From positions 186,001-250,000 of the forward strand of contig CAVWDI010000021.1 in NCBI GenBank assembly GCA_963753725.1: 64,000 nucleotides of DNA, written 5' to 3'. Both the position numbers and the translations under genes were made by a program. Shown here in pieces: positions 28,096 through 36,693 of the stretch (the first letter of the stretch is position 1; the number at the start of each line of letters is the position of its first letter). The notes under the pieces were generated by a model. It worked only from the letters and a program-made list of their open reading frames with translations, was not told the origin of the DNA and searched no databases. The DNA is from CAVWDI01 sp963753725. Lineage in GTDB: Bacteria; Chloroflexota; Anaerolineae; Anaerolineales; UBA4823.

Positions 28096-28467
28096 TTACA
28101 TAAGTCCCAATGTGCCTGCAAGCCAGGATAGCAGCCAGCTGACGACAGCGATGGCGACCGCGGCCACAATCGCGCCTACAAAACCGCTCACCTGTAAACC
28201 GGACAGGAAACGATTCGCTATCAAAAGGATCACAGCCGACACAACCAGCGTGACGATTAATCCCCACAGACCCGACATAGACATCAGATCAATTCCCAGA
28301 ACACTGAGCAGCCACATAACCATCGCGGTGACAATAGCGATCACGATCGCAGCGATAATCGCGCTCCCGTATCCATCCACCGATAGACCAAGTCCAAGTT
28401 TACCAACGATCCAGATAACGACTGCCGCAACCAGAATGGTGATAATCGTACCAATTAAAAAAGCCAT
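28096..28467 (-). CDS. Four-helix membrane protein, phage holin family 4-like (copy 2)
   Basis: A 123-residue paralog of the gene at 27249-27617, with the same two-part design (GLGLSVDGYGSAIIAAIVIA and GLQVSGFVGAIVAAVAIAVV) and four membrane helices. The segment between the halves (LGIDLMSMSGLWGLIVTLVV) differs from copy 1. The 5' region, the gene and about 130 bases of 3' sequence are duplicated together. It is 103 bases past the end of the PIG-L gene on the same strand but has its own upstream motif, so it is probably transcribed alone. Confidence 0.8.
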   Translation of the reverse strand: MAFLIGTIITILVAAVVIWIVGKLGLGLSVDGYGSAIIAAIVIAIVTAMVMWLLSVLGIDLMSMSGLWGLIVTLVVSAVILLIANRFLSGLQVSGFVGAIVAAVAIAVVSWLLSWLAGTLGLM

Positions 28468-28506
28468 GTTAATTTCTCCTTTGAATGAATAAAATTAGGA
28501 TGAGGG

Positions 28507-28524
28507 TTTCCAAAGATAGTTAAT
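28507..28524 (-). promoter_or_regulatory. Conserved upstream motif, copy 2
   Basis: On the reverse strand ATTAACTATCTTTGGAAA, again exactly 40 bases before the gene start. It is identical to the copy before the Crp/Fnr gene at 53193-53210. Confidence 0.55.
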
Positions 28525-28570
28525 AATACATAAAAGATGTAAATTATGCAATAACCCAGACAGGGCACTT

Positions 28571-29449
28571 TTACCAATGTACATCAATCCCCTCGAATAA
28601 ATCCCGTTCTCGAGCATTTGAATCTGGTTCCGGGTAAGCCCGCATATAGTAATCCCGCCGGTCATACCAGCGCATAATCCAATAAACCAATCCCCGGTTC
28701 GACATACTCTCATCAAGCTGGCTGGAATGGCACGCCACTGCCTCTTCCTTCTTTGCTCTCACTTCCCTGTAGCTTATTGCGGCATCTGTCGGAAAATCAT
28801 CTTCCTCAACCAGTGCTACCAGATCGATATCCTGATTTCGCCCGTAGCGGCGCGGGTCTCTCCCAAACAAGGGCAGTACCCGCACTGCGAAACGGAATAA
28901 ACCCCTGGGGATAAAATGGAAGTACAGCTTATCTGGCTTATAGGGCTCCAGACCATCTTCAAACTCCGGGTCATCCGCCAGCTCAAACCCTCTCACGGTT
29001 GCTTTATGGATGGCGATATGATCGGGATGCTTGTATCCGCCAATCGGATCAAATGTCAGTACGACTTGCGGTCGTAATTCACGGATATACCCCGCAATCT
29101 TCTCTGCGACTTCTTCCACAGGTGCTGCAGTAAGCGCTTTTGGATGGCGGTTGTTTTCTGAGCCTTCCATGCCGGAGTCGCGGTAGTCCATAAAATGGAC
29201 TTCAGTTAACCCAAGTATTCCGGCCGCGCACTTCAATTCCGCTATCCTCCTGTCTGCGATGGAGGTGTAGTCCTCAAGATACTGCGGATCAACATCACCT
29301 GACTCGCCGCGTGTGGCACATACCAGGTAAACTTTCGCCCCGCGTTTCGCATACAGTGCCAGCGTACCACCCATGCCAAAAGTTTCATCGTCCGGGTGGG
29401 CCAGCACAGCCAGCAATACCGGAATCTCTTTTTTATTCGCTTTATCCAT
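28571..29449 (-). CDS. PIG-L family N-acetylglucosaminyl deacetylase
   Basis: A 292-residue zinc-dependent deacetylase of the LmbE/PIG-L family. The metal motif AHPDDETFGMGGTLA is at residues 17-31 and the second ligand, HPDHIAIH, near 137, with VYLVCATRGESGDVD between. Relatives deacetylate GlcNAc-linked compounds (mycothiol, bacillithiol, GPI precursors) or cleave thiol-sugar conjugates. No other thiol-sugar gene is adjacent, so the substrate is open. The gene starts two bases after the sbcC stop and is probably co-transcribed with it. Confidence 0.9.
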   Translation of the reverse strand: MDKANKKEIPVLLAVLAHPDDETFGMGGTLALYAKRGAKVYLVCATRGESGDVDPQYLEDYTSIADRRIAELKCAAGILGLTEVHFMDYRDSGMEGSENNRHPKALTAAPVEEVAEKIAGYIRELRPQVVLTFDPIGGYKHPDHIAIHKATVRGFELADDPEFEDGLEPYKPDKLYFHFIPRGLFRFAVRVLPLFGRDPRRYGRNQDIDLVALVEEDDFPTDAAISYREVRAKKEEAVACHSSQLDESMSNRGLVYWIMRWYDRRDYYMRAYPEPDSNARERDLFEGIDVHW

Positions 29450-29451
29450 TA

Positions 29452-32058
29452 TTAAATTACCTGTATTGAACTACCTTTAATTGTCTTCTGCACTTCAATG
29501 CGGGTCGGGAAAGCCTCTTTTAACTCATCAATATGCGTGATTACCAGAATTTTGGCGAAATCGGTACGCACCGTGTTGATGGCTTCGATCAATCGCTGAC
29601 GTCCCTGGGCATCCTGTGTGCCAAATCCCTCGTCGATCACCAGGGTCTGCAAGCGCGCCCCCGCTCGCTGGGCGAGCATTTCCGACAACGCCAGCCGGAT
29701 CGCGAAATTGACCCGGAACGCCTCCCCACCGGAAAACATTTCATAATCGCGTCCACCTGCTCCATCCCTTATCTGGATATCAAGTGTCTCGCGTTTATCC
29801 TCTCGCTTTTTATCCTTGAACGCGGTTTGTGTGAGGAAACTGACCGACATATCGCCGCCCAACTTTTCCAGAATTTCGTTCGCTTTTTGCTCAATCTGAG
29901 GAAGAGCCTGTTCGATTAATAGCGCCGGCACTCCCTGAGGGCCAAATGCACGCTCGAGGCTGCGGTGCTGCCCAACCAACCCGGCCAACCGTTCACGCCC
30001 CTCTTCAAGCTCATCCATACGCGCTCTCAGATCATCCAGCACCAGCACAGCCTGTCGGGCGCCTCCCATTTCCATTGTGATTTGATTTTCCCGCTCTTGC
30101 AGGACTTGTTTATCCCGCTCAGCGGATTCTAAATCAGGCGCCTGGGCCTGGGCGGCAGCCAATGCAGCCGCTGCGTCACTCTGCTCCAAACGCATACGGG
30201 AAATTTCACCCTCTAACTCAGCAGCCTGGGTTTCCAGTTCCGACAATTCCCTTTCGATAGGCTGCAGCGAAGCCCGGGCTGTTTCCAGGGTTCGCATCTG
30301 CTCCTCGCTGGCCCTGCCCTCTTTTTCAGCCCGGCGGACTGCCTCGTGCGCGGCAGCATCGTACCCAATTCTCTTTAACTCCTCATCAATCTTCGCCAGT
30401 TGGCCATATGCTTCTGGCGCATACTGCTCCTTTTCCAACGCGGCTTGGATTTCGATCAAGTGTGGTTCATATGTCTCTTCCCAGCTCGTCCGGGTATTTT
30501 CCAATAATTCCAGACTGCTTTTAATACCGGCTTGCTTTTGGGTGTACGCACGCAATTCTTCATCGACTTTTCCCAGGCTGGTAATTTGGGTAGACAGGTA
30601 CTGGACTTTTTCATCCGTTTCTCGCACCAGAGCAGTATTCGCCCGGTAGCGGTCACCCAGCTCAGTACCCTGCACGGTTAGATCTTCGATCAACGCTTTC
30701 CGTTCTTCCGGGTTCAAGGGCTGGCCGCATACCGGACATTCCGAACTGTGCGCTTCTTCGAGCTTTTCAATGCGTTCCTTCAATTCATCCATCTCGGTCT
30801 TCAAGCGCGGGTTTTCAGCGCGCGCTTCCGCCTGATTTTTATGAGCATGCTGGAGTTGACTTTCCAATTCCACCCGCTGGCTTAATTTCTTTTCGGCAGC
30901 GGTTATTTCAGACTGGACCTGTTCGAGAAAGTTTCGCTGGCGGTCAATTTCTGAAGCTGCAGCTGTGAAAGCCTTTTTGTCATCTAGCAGGCTTTTCTGC
31001 TCCTGCTCAAGCCGAGCGCGTGCAGCTCGAATCTCGCTCAACGGTTCCGCGCGCCTCTTTTCCTCTTCGCGGAAACGAACCGCAACGTTTTCCCAATTCT
31101 CAAGATCTACTTTTAAGGCCTGCCAGGATTGATATACCTCCTCTATCTGTTTACCTTGAGACACTATTCGCTGATAATTCTCACGCTCTTTGCTCCGTCC
31201 TTCAATACGCGTTTCAATAGACTGAAATCGTTTTTCCCCTGCCTCTAACTGCCGCGTAAGCGCTTCAACCAGTTTCTCCTGCTCAACCAGGGTCGCTTTT
31301 ATGCGTCGGAAATTTTCCACAATGACTTCCTGGGCTGCTCTGTCCTTCCTTATCCGCTCAAGATCCTTTTCCAATTGTCCCAGGCGCTGCTTGCGCTGCT
31401 GTTCCTCGGCCAATTCAGCCAGTATCTCCTGGATACGACCGTCAATGCCAGCGACCTCATTCTCCAGAATTTTGCGCCGTTCAGCTGCACGCTTCCGATA
31501 CGTTTCCCAAACTTCCAGACCCAGGATACTTCCTAATATCTTTTTTCTATCCGCTGGGCGGTGCTGGGTAAATTGGTCCGCCTTTCCCTGCAGGAAAAAC
31601 GAAGCGTTGACAAATGTGTCATAATCCATGCGCAGGGTATCCTGGATGCGCGCCTGGGTCTCACGCATGCTTCGTTCAGTAAGCGGCTTCCACAAACTTT
31701 CAAGGAGATCATCCAGGGTTGGTTCACTTCCCTCATTACCGCCCACAGCTAAATTCTGTAATATCTGAAATTCCAGAGCGGCGGCTTTGGCGCGTTTTTT
31801 GGAACGCTGGATGCGGTAATAATTTCCCTCATAAGAAAAAATGAACTCGACTTGAGCGAAGTCTGAGCTGGTATTGATCATTGAATCATCTCTCTTCGGC
31901 GCGATTCCGAACAGGGCCCACGTTATGGCATCCAATATGGATGATTTTCCCGCGCCGTTAGATCCCGCAATACATGCCAGGTCGAATGTCCTGAAATCTA
32001 TCTCTGCCGGTTCTCTGTATGAAAGAAAACCAGAAAGCGAAAGGTGAATTGGGATCAT
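29452..32058 (-). CDS. sbcC: SbcC-type exonuclease ATPase subunit
   Basis: An 868-residue SMC-like ATPase of the Mre11-Rad50 (SbcCD) system, which opens hairpins and processes double-strand ends. The N-terminal head has LSGFLSYREPAEIDF and Walker A GSNGAGKSSILDAITWALFG. Two long coiled-coil arms flank the zinc hook SECPVCGQPLNPEE near residue 440. The C-terminal head has FSGGEAFRVNFAIRLALSE (signature) and LVIDEGFGTQDAQGRQRL (Walker B). Start ATG at 32058. The nuclease partner sbcD, usually just upstream, is not in the window; the upstream neighbour is divergent. Confidence 0.93.
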   Translation of the reverse strand: MIPIHLSLSGFLSYREPAEIDFRTFDLACIAGSNGAGKSSILDAITWALFGIAPKRDDSMINTSSDFAQVEFIFSYEGNYYRIQRSKKRAKAAALEFQILQNLAVGGNEGSEPTLDDLLESLWKPLTERSMRETQARIQDTLRMDYDTFVNASFFLQGKADQFTQHRPADRKKILGSILGLEVWETYRKRAAERRKILENEVAGIDGRIQEILAELAEEQQRKQRLGQLEKDLERIRKDRAAQEVIVENFRRIKATLVEQEKLVEALTRQLEAGEKRFQSIETRIEGRSKERENYQRIVSQGKQIEEVYQSWQALKVDLENWENVAVRFREEEKRRAEPLSEIRAARARLEQEQKSLLDDKKAFTAAASEIDRQRNFLEQVQSEITAAEKKLSQRVELESQLQHAHKNQAEARAENPRLKTEMDELKERIEKLEEAHSSECPVCGQPLNPEERKALIEDLTVQGTELGDRYRANTALVRETDEKVQYLSTQITSLGKVDEELRAYTQKQAGIKSSLELLENTRTSWEETYEPHLIEIQAALEKEQYAPEAYGQLAKIDEELKRIGYDAAAHEAVRRAEKEGRASEEQMRTLETARASLQPIERELSELETQAAELEGEISRMRLEQSDAAAALAAAQAQAPDLESAERDKQVLQERENQITMEMGGARQAVLVLDDLRARMDELEEGRERLAGLVGQHRSLERAFGPQGVPALLIEQALPQIEQKANEILEKLGGDMSVSFLTQTAFKDKKREDKRETLDIQIRDGAGGRDYEMFSGGEAFRVNFAIRLALSEMLAQRAGARLQTLVIDEGFGTQDAQGRQRLIEAINTVRTDFAKILVITHIDELKEAFPTRIEVQKTIKGSSIQVI

Positions 32059-32151
32059 TTATGGTAGCAATTACTCCTATAGATAAAAAACCATTATAAC
32101 AAACACAATCCAAAACCAAATTTAACGACAAATAAGAGTAAAATAGGGGGT

Positions 32152-33969
32152 ATGTCCGCATCAAAGTTTTTGTCCCTGCTTGGGGAATCCCCGAAACCGC
32201 TGGTGGCTGACGGCGCCATGGGCACCATGCTTAATGCCAGCGGGATTGGCTTCAACACGTGTTTCGACCATCTAAACCTGACCCAGCCCGATGTAGTAAC
32301 CGGTGTCCACCGCGCATATATCGAGGCCGGGGCTCAGATCATTCAGACCAATACCTTCAGCGCCAACCGTTTCAAACTTGCAGAACATGGGCTTGAAGGT
32401 AAGCTGGAGGAAATCAACCGGGCAGGTGTCGAACTGGCCAAAAACGCAGTGACGGACTCTATCAAGCAGGTTCTGATTGCGGGTGATATCGGACCGCTCG
32501 GGGTACACCTTGCGCCTTTCGGGCGCGTGCAGCCAGATGCCGCCCGAAGGGCTTTCGCAGAACAGATATCACCATTGGCAAATGCTGGCGCTGACCTGTT
32601 AATTTTCGAGACGTTCAGTGATCTTTATGAAGTTCGACAGGCAGTTCTTGCCGCGCGTGAGATTTGTAATCTACCCCTGGTTGCTTCCATGACTTTCACG
32701 CGCGACGACCGCACCCTGTTGGGCGACTCCCCGGCCAGGGTTGCCAGGTTTCTGGGCGAATGCGGCGCGGATGTGATCGGGGTGAATTGTTCCGGAGGTC
32801 CCGCACAGATCTGGCGTATCCTACGCCAGATGATGCTCCCCTTTGACAACAGCGCCGAGAGACCGTGCTTTTCCGCAATGCCAAATGCTGGCTGGCCCGA
32901 ACAGGTCGGTGGGCGGATTATGTATCCCGCCAATCCCGACTATTTCGGTGAATATGCCCTGGCTTTATGCGACGCGGGTGCACATCTGATCGGCGGCTGC
33001 TGCGGCACCACTCCCAAACATATCGCTGCCATGCGCGGTGCGCTTGACGCTAACGAAATTGGCTGCGGTCCGGATGTCAGTGAATTGGCCATGCCGGTTG
33101 AAAGCATTGACCGTATGTCATTTCAGGAACAGCCCACGCAGATGGCCGGGAAATTTTCGGAGCGCAAGTTCGTGGTTGCGGTAGAGATGAATCCGCCGCG
33201 CGGCTTATCTCCCGATAAGCTCATCGCCGGAGCCAGCCTGTTAGCCGAATCGGGCGCGGATGTGATTAACGTTTCTGACAGTCCCATGGCGCGTATGCGC
33301 ATGAGCCCTTGGGCGGTGTGCAACCTGATCCAGAGCAATGTGGGATTAGAAACCACCCTGCACTTTCCAACCCGTGGACGCAACCTGCTACGAGTTCAGG
33401 GTGATCTGCTGGCTGCCCACGCGCTTGGGATCCGCAACGTGTTTGTCGTGATGGGCGATCCAACAGCCATCGGAGATTATCCCGACGCCATGGACAACTA
33501 CGACCTGGTTCCTTCCGGTCTGATCAAATTGATAAAACAGAACTTCAACGCGGGAGTTGATCACGCAGGGACCGATATAGGGCAGCCGACCTCTTTCTTC
33601 GTGGGTTGTGCACTTAACTTGAGCCCGCTGAACCCCGAAAAAGAGATAGGTAACCTGCGCCGCAAATTAGAAGCAGGCGCCGATTTTATCCTCACCCAAC
33701 CGCTTTACGAACCCCAAACCGCATTTAATTTTATCCAGGAATATGAAAATCAATACGGCGCTTTAGATGTTCCCATCCTGGCTGGCGTCCTCCCGCTGTT
33801 CAGCACCCGCCACGCGGCCTTCCTGCACAACGAGGTGCCGGGCATCAATATCCCTGAGGGGACGCGCCAGCGCATGCGCCAGGCCGGGGATAACGCTCCT
33901 ATAGAGGGCGTTAAAATTGCACAGGAATTAATTGAAGAGTTAAAACCTGGGCAAGCGGTATTTACTTGA
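32152..33969 (+). CDS. Bifunctional homocysteine S-methyltransferase / methylenetetrahydrofolate reductase
   Basis: A 605-residue fusion. Residues 1-310 form a homocysteine methyltransferase barrel (VADGAMGTMLNASG at the start; zinc ligands in VIGVNCSGGP and LIGGCCGTTPKHI). Residues 325-605 form an MTHFR barrel (VAVEMNPPRGLSPDKL; FVVMGDPTAIGDYPDA; AGADFILTQPLYEPQTAFNF). This arrangement is known in other bacteria; there is no cobalamin-binding or activation domain, so the methyl donor may be S-methylmethionine or a separate corrinoid protein. The ATG follows AGGGGG closely. Divergent from sbcC with a 93-base gap; no SAM riboswitch was recognised there. Confidence 0.92.
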   Translation: MSASKFLSLLGESPKPLVADGAMGTMLNASGIGFNTCFDHLNLTQPDVVTGVHRAYIEAGAQIIQTNTFSANRFKLAEHGLEGKLEEINRAGVELAKNAVTDSIKQVLIAGDIGPLGVHLAPFGRVQPDAARRAFAEQISPLANAGADLLIFETFSDLYEVRQAVLAAREICNLPLVASMTFTRDDRTLLGDSPARVARFLGECGADVIGVNCSGGPAQIWRILRQMMLPFDNSAERPCFSAMPNAGWPEQVGGRIMYPANPDYFGEYALALCDAGAHLIGGCCGTTPKHIAAMRGALDANEIGCGPDVSELAMPVESIDRMSFQEQPTQMAGKFSERKFVVAVEMNPPRGLSPDKLIAGASLLAESGADVINVSDSPMARMRMSPWAVCNLIQSNVGLETTLHFPTRGRNLLRVQGDLLAAHALGIRNVFVVMGDPTAIGDYPDAMDNYDLVPSGLIKLIKQNFNAGVDHAGTDIGQPTSFFVGCALNLSPLNPEKEIGNLRRKLEAGADFILTQPLYEPQTAFNFIQEYENQYGALDVPILAGVLPLFSTRHAAFLHNEVPGINIPEGTRQRMRQAGDNAPIEGVKIAQELIEELKPGQAVFT

Positions 33970-34235
33970 TGCCAGCTTTCAGTCGATACGATCTGGCAGC
34001 CGAGATCATTGAGGCATGCCGCTGATAAACAGTCAGAAGGATCCTGGGAAGTTATCCGGGAAATCCAACTAAATAACGAAAAGAAACTGGACTGTATTGG
34101 GCGGGACGCATTATAATATTGATCGGCAGCCTGATATGAACGATATATCCAACAAACGATGAGAGGGGATTCTTGGCGAGTTTATTTTAATTATTATTAA
34201 AAAGAGTGTAAGTAAAAAAATCAGGAGGTTACCTT

Positions 34236-34928
34236 ATGGACATGGAAATTGAAGCTTATTTAAGACCGCCGGAGGCTCTAATGGCGCCCTACCCTGCCAA
34301 AGTGATTACATTGGCAACCGGTAAAAAATTAGTAGTGCGCCAGGTGGATAGAGAGGTGGTCCCCACCCTGCTGGAAGCGGTTATGCCGACCCTGCAGGTC
34401 GAGCGCGATTTTTACGACATCGTCGGCGCCAGGCTGTACGCGGAACTGCTCGGTTGGTACCGTTATCGAGTTCGAGATGAGTTTTGCATTATCGGGCAGA
34501 TCGACGGTTTCCTGGTGGGCATCGTCAACAGCCGCATGTTTTCACCCGAACTTGGGATCAGCCTGCACACCCTGGCCATCGAACGCGGTATGCGCATCGG
34601 AGCCCATCTTTTTGCGGCCAAGATGGAACACCATATCGAATACCTGGAACAGGAGGAAGTGCTGATCACTGCCGAGAGCCCGATCGGCTTCCGGCGCTGG
34701 ATGATCGAATACAACCTTGAGAAACGCGAAGGACAGCACGAGCTGGGCGGCGCGGCACCTTTTGCTCTCACTCGTGATTTATATTTCCGCAACAAAGAAC
34801 GCTTGGTGGCGGGGGAGCGGCCAGTACCGCCAGAACTTATGCAGGTTGCCGAGCGTGAGATCATTGTCGCCAGCGAGGATGACATCTTAGAAAAAATCCT
34901 CGGTGCGAGAAGGAGGGAGATCCGATGA
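34236..34928 (+). CDS. Conserved protein of unknown function, possibly GNAT-like
   Basis: A 230-residue soluble protein with no domain I can name with certainty. The central part, YRVRDEFCIIGQIDGFLVGI followed by GISLHTLAIERGMRIGAHLF, looks like the beta-strand and acyl-CoA loop order of a GNAT acetyltransferase, but the pyrophosphate-loop motif is not clean. RBS CAGGAGG. Its last four bases overlap the thiolase start (ATGA), and thiolase in turn overlaps a DUF35 gene, so the three are clearly one translational unit acting on acyl-CoA substrates. In known archaeal analogues the third partner is HMG-CoA synthase; this protein is not one. Confidence 0.7.
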   Translation: MDMEIEAYLRPPEALMAPYPAKVITLATGKKLVVRQVDREVVPTLLEAVMPTLQVERDFYDIVGARLYAELLGWYRYRVRDEFCIIGQIDGFLVGIVNSRMFSPELGISLHTLAIERGMRIGAHLFAAKMEHHIEYLEQEEVLITAESPIGFRRWMIEYNLEKREGQHELGGAAPFALTRDLYFRNKERLVAGERPVPPELMQVAEREIIVASEDDILEKILGARRREIR

Positions 34929-36109
34929 GACCCGTCGTTATTTCCGGCGCGGGTATGATCCCGTTTGAACGGCGTGATGAAGACAGTCTGATTGATATGC
35001 TTTCCATGGCGGGTTTGAATGCCATGGATGATGCTGGCTTTGGTGAGCGCCCGGTAGATGCGCTGTATGTCGGTAATATGGCTTCCGGGTTGTTCAACCA
35101 CCAGGTCTCAGTCGCCAGCGCGGTGGTAGATCGCCTGAATCTATTGCCAGCAGCTGCCGACCGTATTGAGAATGGACCAGCTTCCGGCGGTTCGGCGGTT
35201 AAGAACGGTTTTCTGGCTGTCGCATCAGGTTATGCCGATGCAGTATTAGTCATCGGCGGCGAAAAGATGCGCGAAGTGATCGGACCTCGCGCCACAGATA
35301 TTGTCGCCTGCATGACCCACCCCCAGGCGGAGTATATTTATGGTGTGACCTTGCCTGCTATGGCTGGCATGTTCGCCCAGGTTTATATGGATAAATACGG
35401 CATCACCCCCGAGCACCTGGCCATGGTTTCGATCAAGAACCAGAACAACGGTATTCTGAACCCTTATGCACATATCCAGATGAAGATCACCATGGAGGGT
35501 ATTCTCACCCATCCCCAGTCGCATATTAACAACCCTGTTGTCGCTGATCCGCTGCACCTTTATGACTGCTGCCCGGTCAGTGACGGCGCGGCAGCGGTGT
35601 TATTAACCACGCAAGAACTGGCCAAAGAGCTGGGCAGACCAATTGTGGAGATTGCGGGAGTTGCCCAGGCCACGGACACGCACACCCTCCAGGAGCGTGA
35701 GGACCCGACAGATTTGAAAGCCGTCACCATTGCTTCTCAAAAAGCGTTTTCGATGGCGGGCTTGGAGCCCAGCGATATCGATGTCGCCGAATTGCACGAC
35801 GCTTTCACTATTTTAGAAATCGCGGAGAGCGAACACGCCGGTTTCTTCGCCAAAGGCGAAGGCGCCAAAGCGCTTGAAGCGGGCGAAACACAAATAGGCG
35901 GCTCGCTGCCAATCAACACCTCCGGTGGTTTGAAAGCGCGCGGCCATCCAGTCGGCGCCACAGGCGTAGCCCAAATCGTCGATCTTACCTGGCAGCTGCG
36001 CGGTGAAGCCGGCGAACGTCAGGTTGAAGATGCAGCCAATGGTTTCTCGCTCAATTTTGGCGGATTCGGCAACAACGTTCTGGCATTTGTTTTAAGGAGA
36101 CAGTCATGA
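34925..36109 (+). CDS. Thiolase-family protein (SCP-x type), nucleophile Cys apparently replaced
   Basis: A 394-residue thiolase-fold protein. Recognisable blocks are VVISGAGMIPFERRDE at the N-terminus, LYDCCPVSDGAAAVLL near 215, AELHDAFTILEIAESE near 295, and GGLKARGHPVGATGVAQIV near 338. At the usual nucleophile position the sequence reads RIENGPASGGSAV, where active SCP-x thiolases normally have E-x-x-C-A-S-G, so Pro stands in place of the catalytic Cys. It may be non-condensing, or use another residue, or serve as a scaffold. Such thiolases form a complex with a DUF35 protein, encoded here immediately downstream with a four-base overlap. Confidence 0.88.
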   Translation: MRPVVISGAGMIPFERRDEDSLIDMLSMAGLNAMDDAGFGERPVDALYVGNMASGLFNHQVSVASAVVDRLNLLPAAADRIENGPASGGSAVKNGFLAVASGYADAVLVIGGEKMREVIGPRATDIVACMTHPQAEYIYGVTLPAMAGMFAQVYMDKYGITPEHLAMVSIKNQNNGILNPYAHIQMKITMEGILTHPQSHINNPVVADPLHLYDCCPVSDGAAAVLLTTQELAKELGRPIVEIAGVAQATDTHTLQEREDPTDLKAVTIASQKAFSMAGLEPSDIDVAELHDAFTILEIAESEHAGFFAKGEGAKALEAGETQIGGSLPINTSGGLKARGHPVGATGVAQIVDLTWQLRGEAGERQVEDAANGFSLNFGGFGNNVLAFVLRRQS

Positions 36110-36441
36110 GCACCATCACCGCATACAAATGTGTAAATTGTGGTCAGGTTATGTATCCCCATCACCTGCGCTGTTTGAACTGCAAAGGACGTGAATTCGA
36201 GGAGATCGAACCCAAGGGGAAAGGGGTACTTAAAACCTATACAATCGTGAATGAACTCCCCTGGGGCATCGATGAACGCGGCCGAATTCTGGGCATTGTA
36301 GAGTTCGAGAACGGCGTGCGGGCGCTGGCAATGATAAAAGCTGACAAAGTAAAGATAGGCATGAAACTGGTGCCCGGCTGGGAACCAGTCAGGGTGATCG
36401 GCGGCATTAAAACCGAAGGCTTGGTAATGCGGCCTGCATAA
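36106..36441 (+). CDS. DUF35 zinc-ribbon/OB-fold protein
   Basis: A 111-residue Zn-ribbon OB-fold protein. The rubredoxin-like zinc knuckle has CVNCGQ at residues 9-14 and CLNCKG at 23-28, followed by an OB-fold (GVLKTYTIVNELPWG; ILGIVEFENGVRALAMI). DUF35 proteins bridge thiolase and partner enzymes in archaeal mevalonate and bacterial polyketide-like complexes and may shuttle acyl-CoA between sites. The ATG overlaps the thiolase stop. A strong terminator follows 24 bases later, closing the operon. Confidence 0.9.
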   Translation: MSTITAYKCVNCGQVMYPHHLRCLNCKGREFEEIEPKGKGVLKTYTIVNELPWGIDERGRILGIVEFENGVRALAMIKADKVKIGMKLVPGWEPVRVIGGIKTEGLVMRPA

Positions 36442-36464
36442 CGCCCTCAGTTGGTTTAGTTATC

Positions 36465-36496
36465 AAAAAAGAGCGAACCGCGGTTCGCTCTTTTTT
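36465..36496. terminator. Bidirectional perfect-palindrome terminator
   Basis: AAAAAAGAGCGAACCG is followed directly by CGGTTCGCTCTTTTTT, a 32-base perfect palindrome with A and T tracts on both sides. It ends the thiolase operon and could also stop transcription arriving from the right. Confidence 0.9.
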
Positions 36497-36540
36497 GATT
36501 AGTAATTTTAATTCTGGGATATAAACAAAAATCTTTCCTT

Positions 36541-36602
36541 CATTTGTCATTCTGAGAAGCGGAGTCCCGCGTTTTTTGCGGGGCGAAGTGATGAAGAATT
36601 TA
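36541..36602. repeat. Dispersed TGTCATTCTGAG-type repeat
   Basis: The sequence TGTCATTCTGAGAAGCGGAG, then CCCGC-TTTTTT-GCGGG hairpin, then GAAGTGATGAAGAATTT is the pattern of a repeat family common in Chloroflexota-like genomes. It sits in the convergent gap between the thiolase operon and the cyclase gene. Confidence 0.55.
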
Positions 36603-36693
36603 CCTTTCTATCTTTAATACTATTCGCCTGCCATTTGCTCATTGCCTCTCACGAGAAACTCGCGGCTCGGCGCTTGGAACGACAATTTAATCT

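Noticed and set aside
27249..28467. Holin-like genes as evidence of a prophage
   Set aside because: No phage structural, replication or lysis genes are near; this membrane family is common on chromosomes.
32059..32151. SAM or cobalamin riboswitch before the homocysteine methyltransferase gene
   Set aside because: The gap is 93 bases, AT-rich, without recognisable conserved riboswitch elements.
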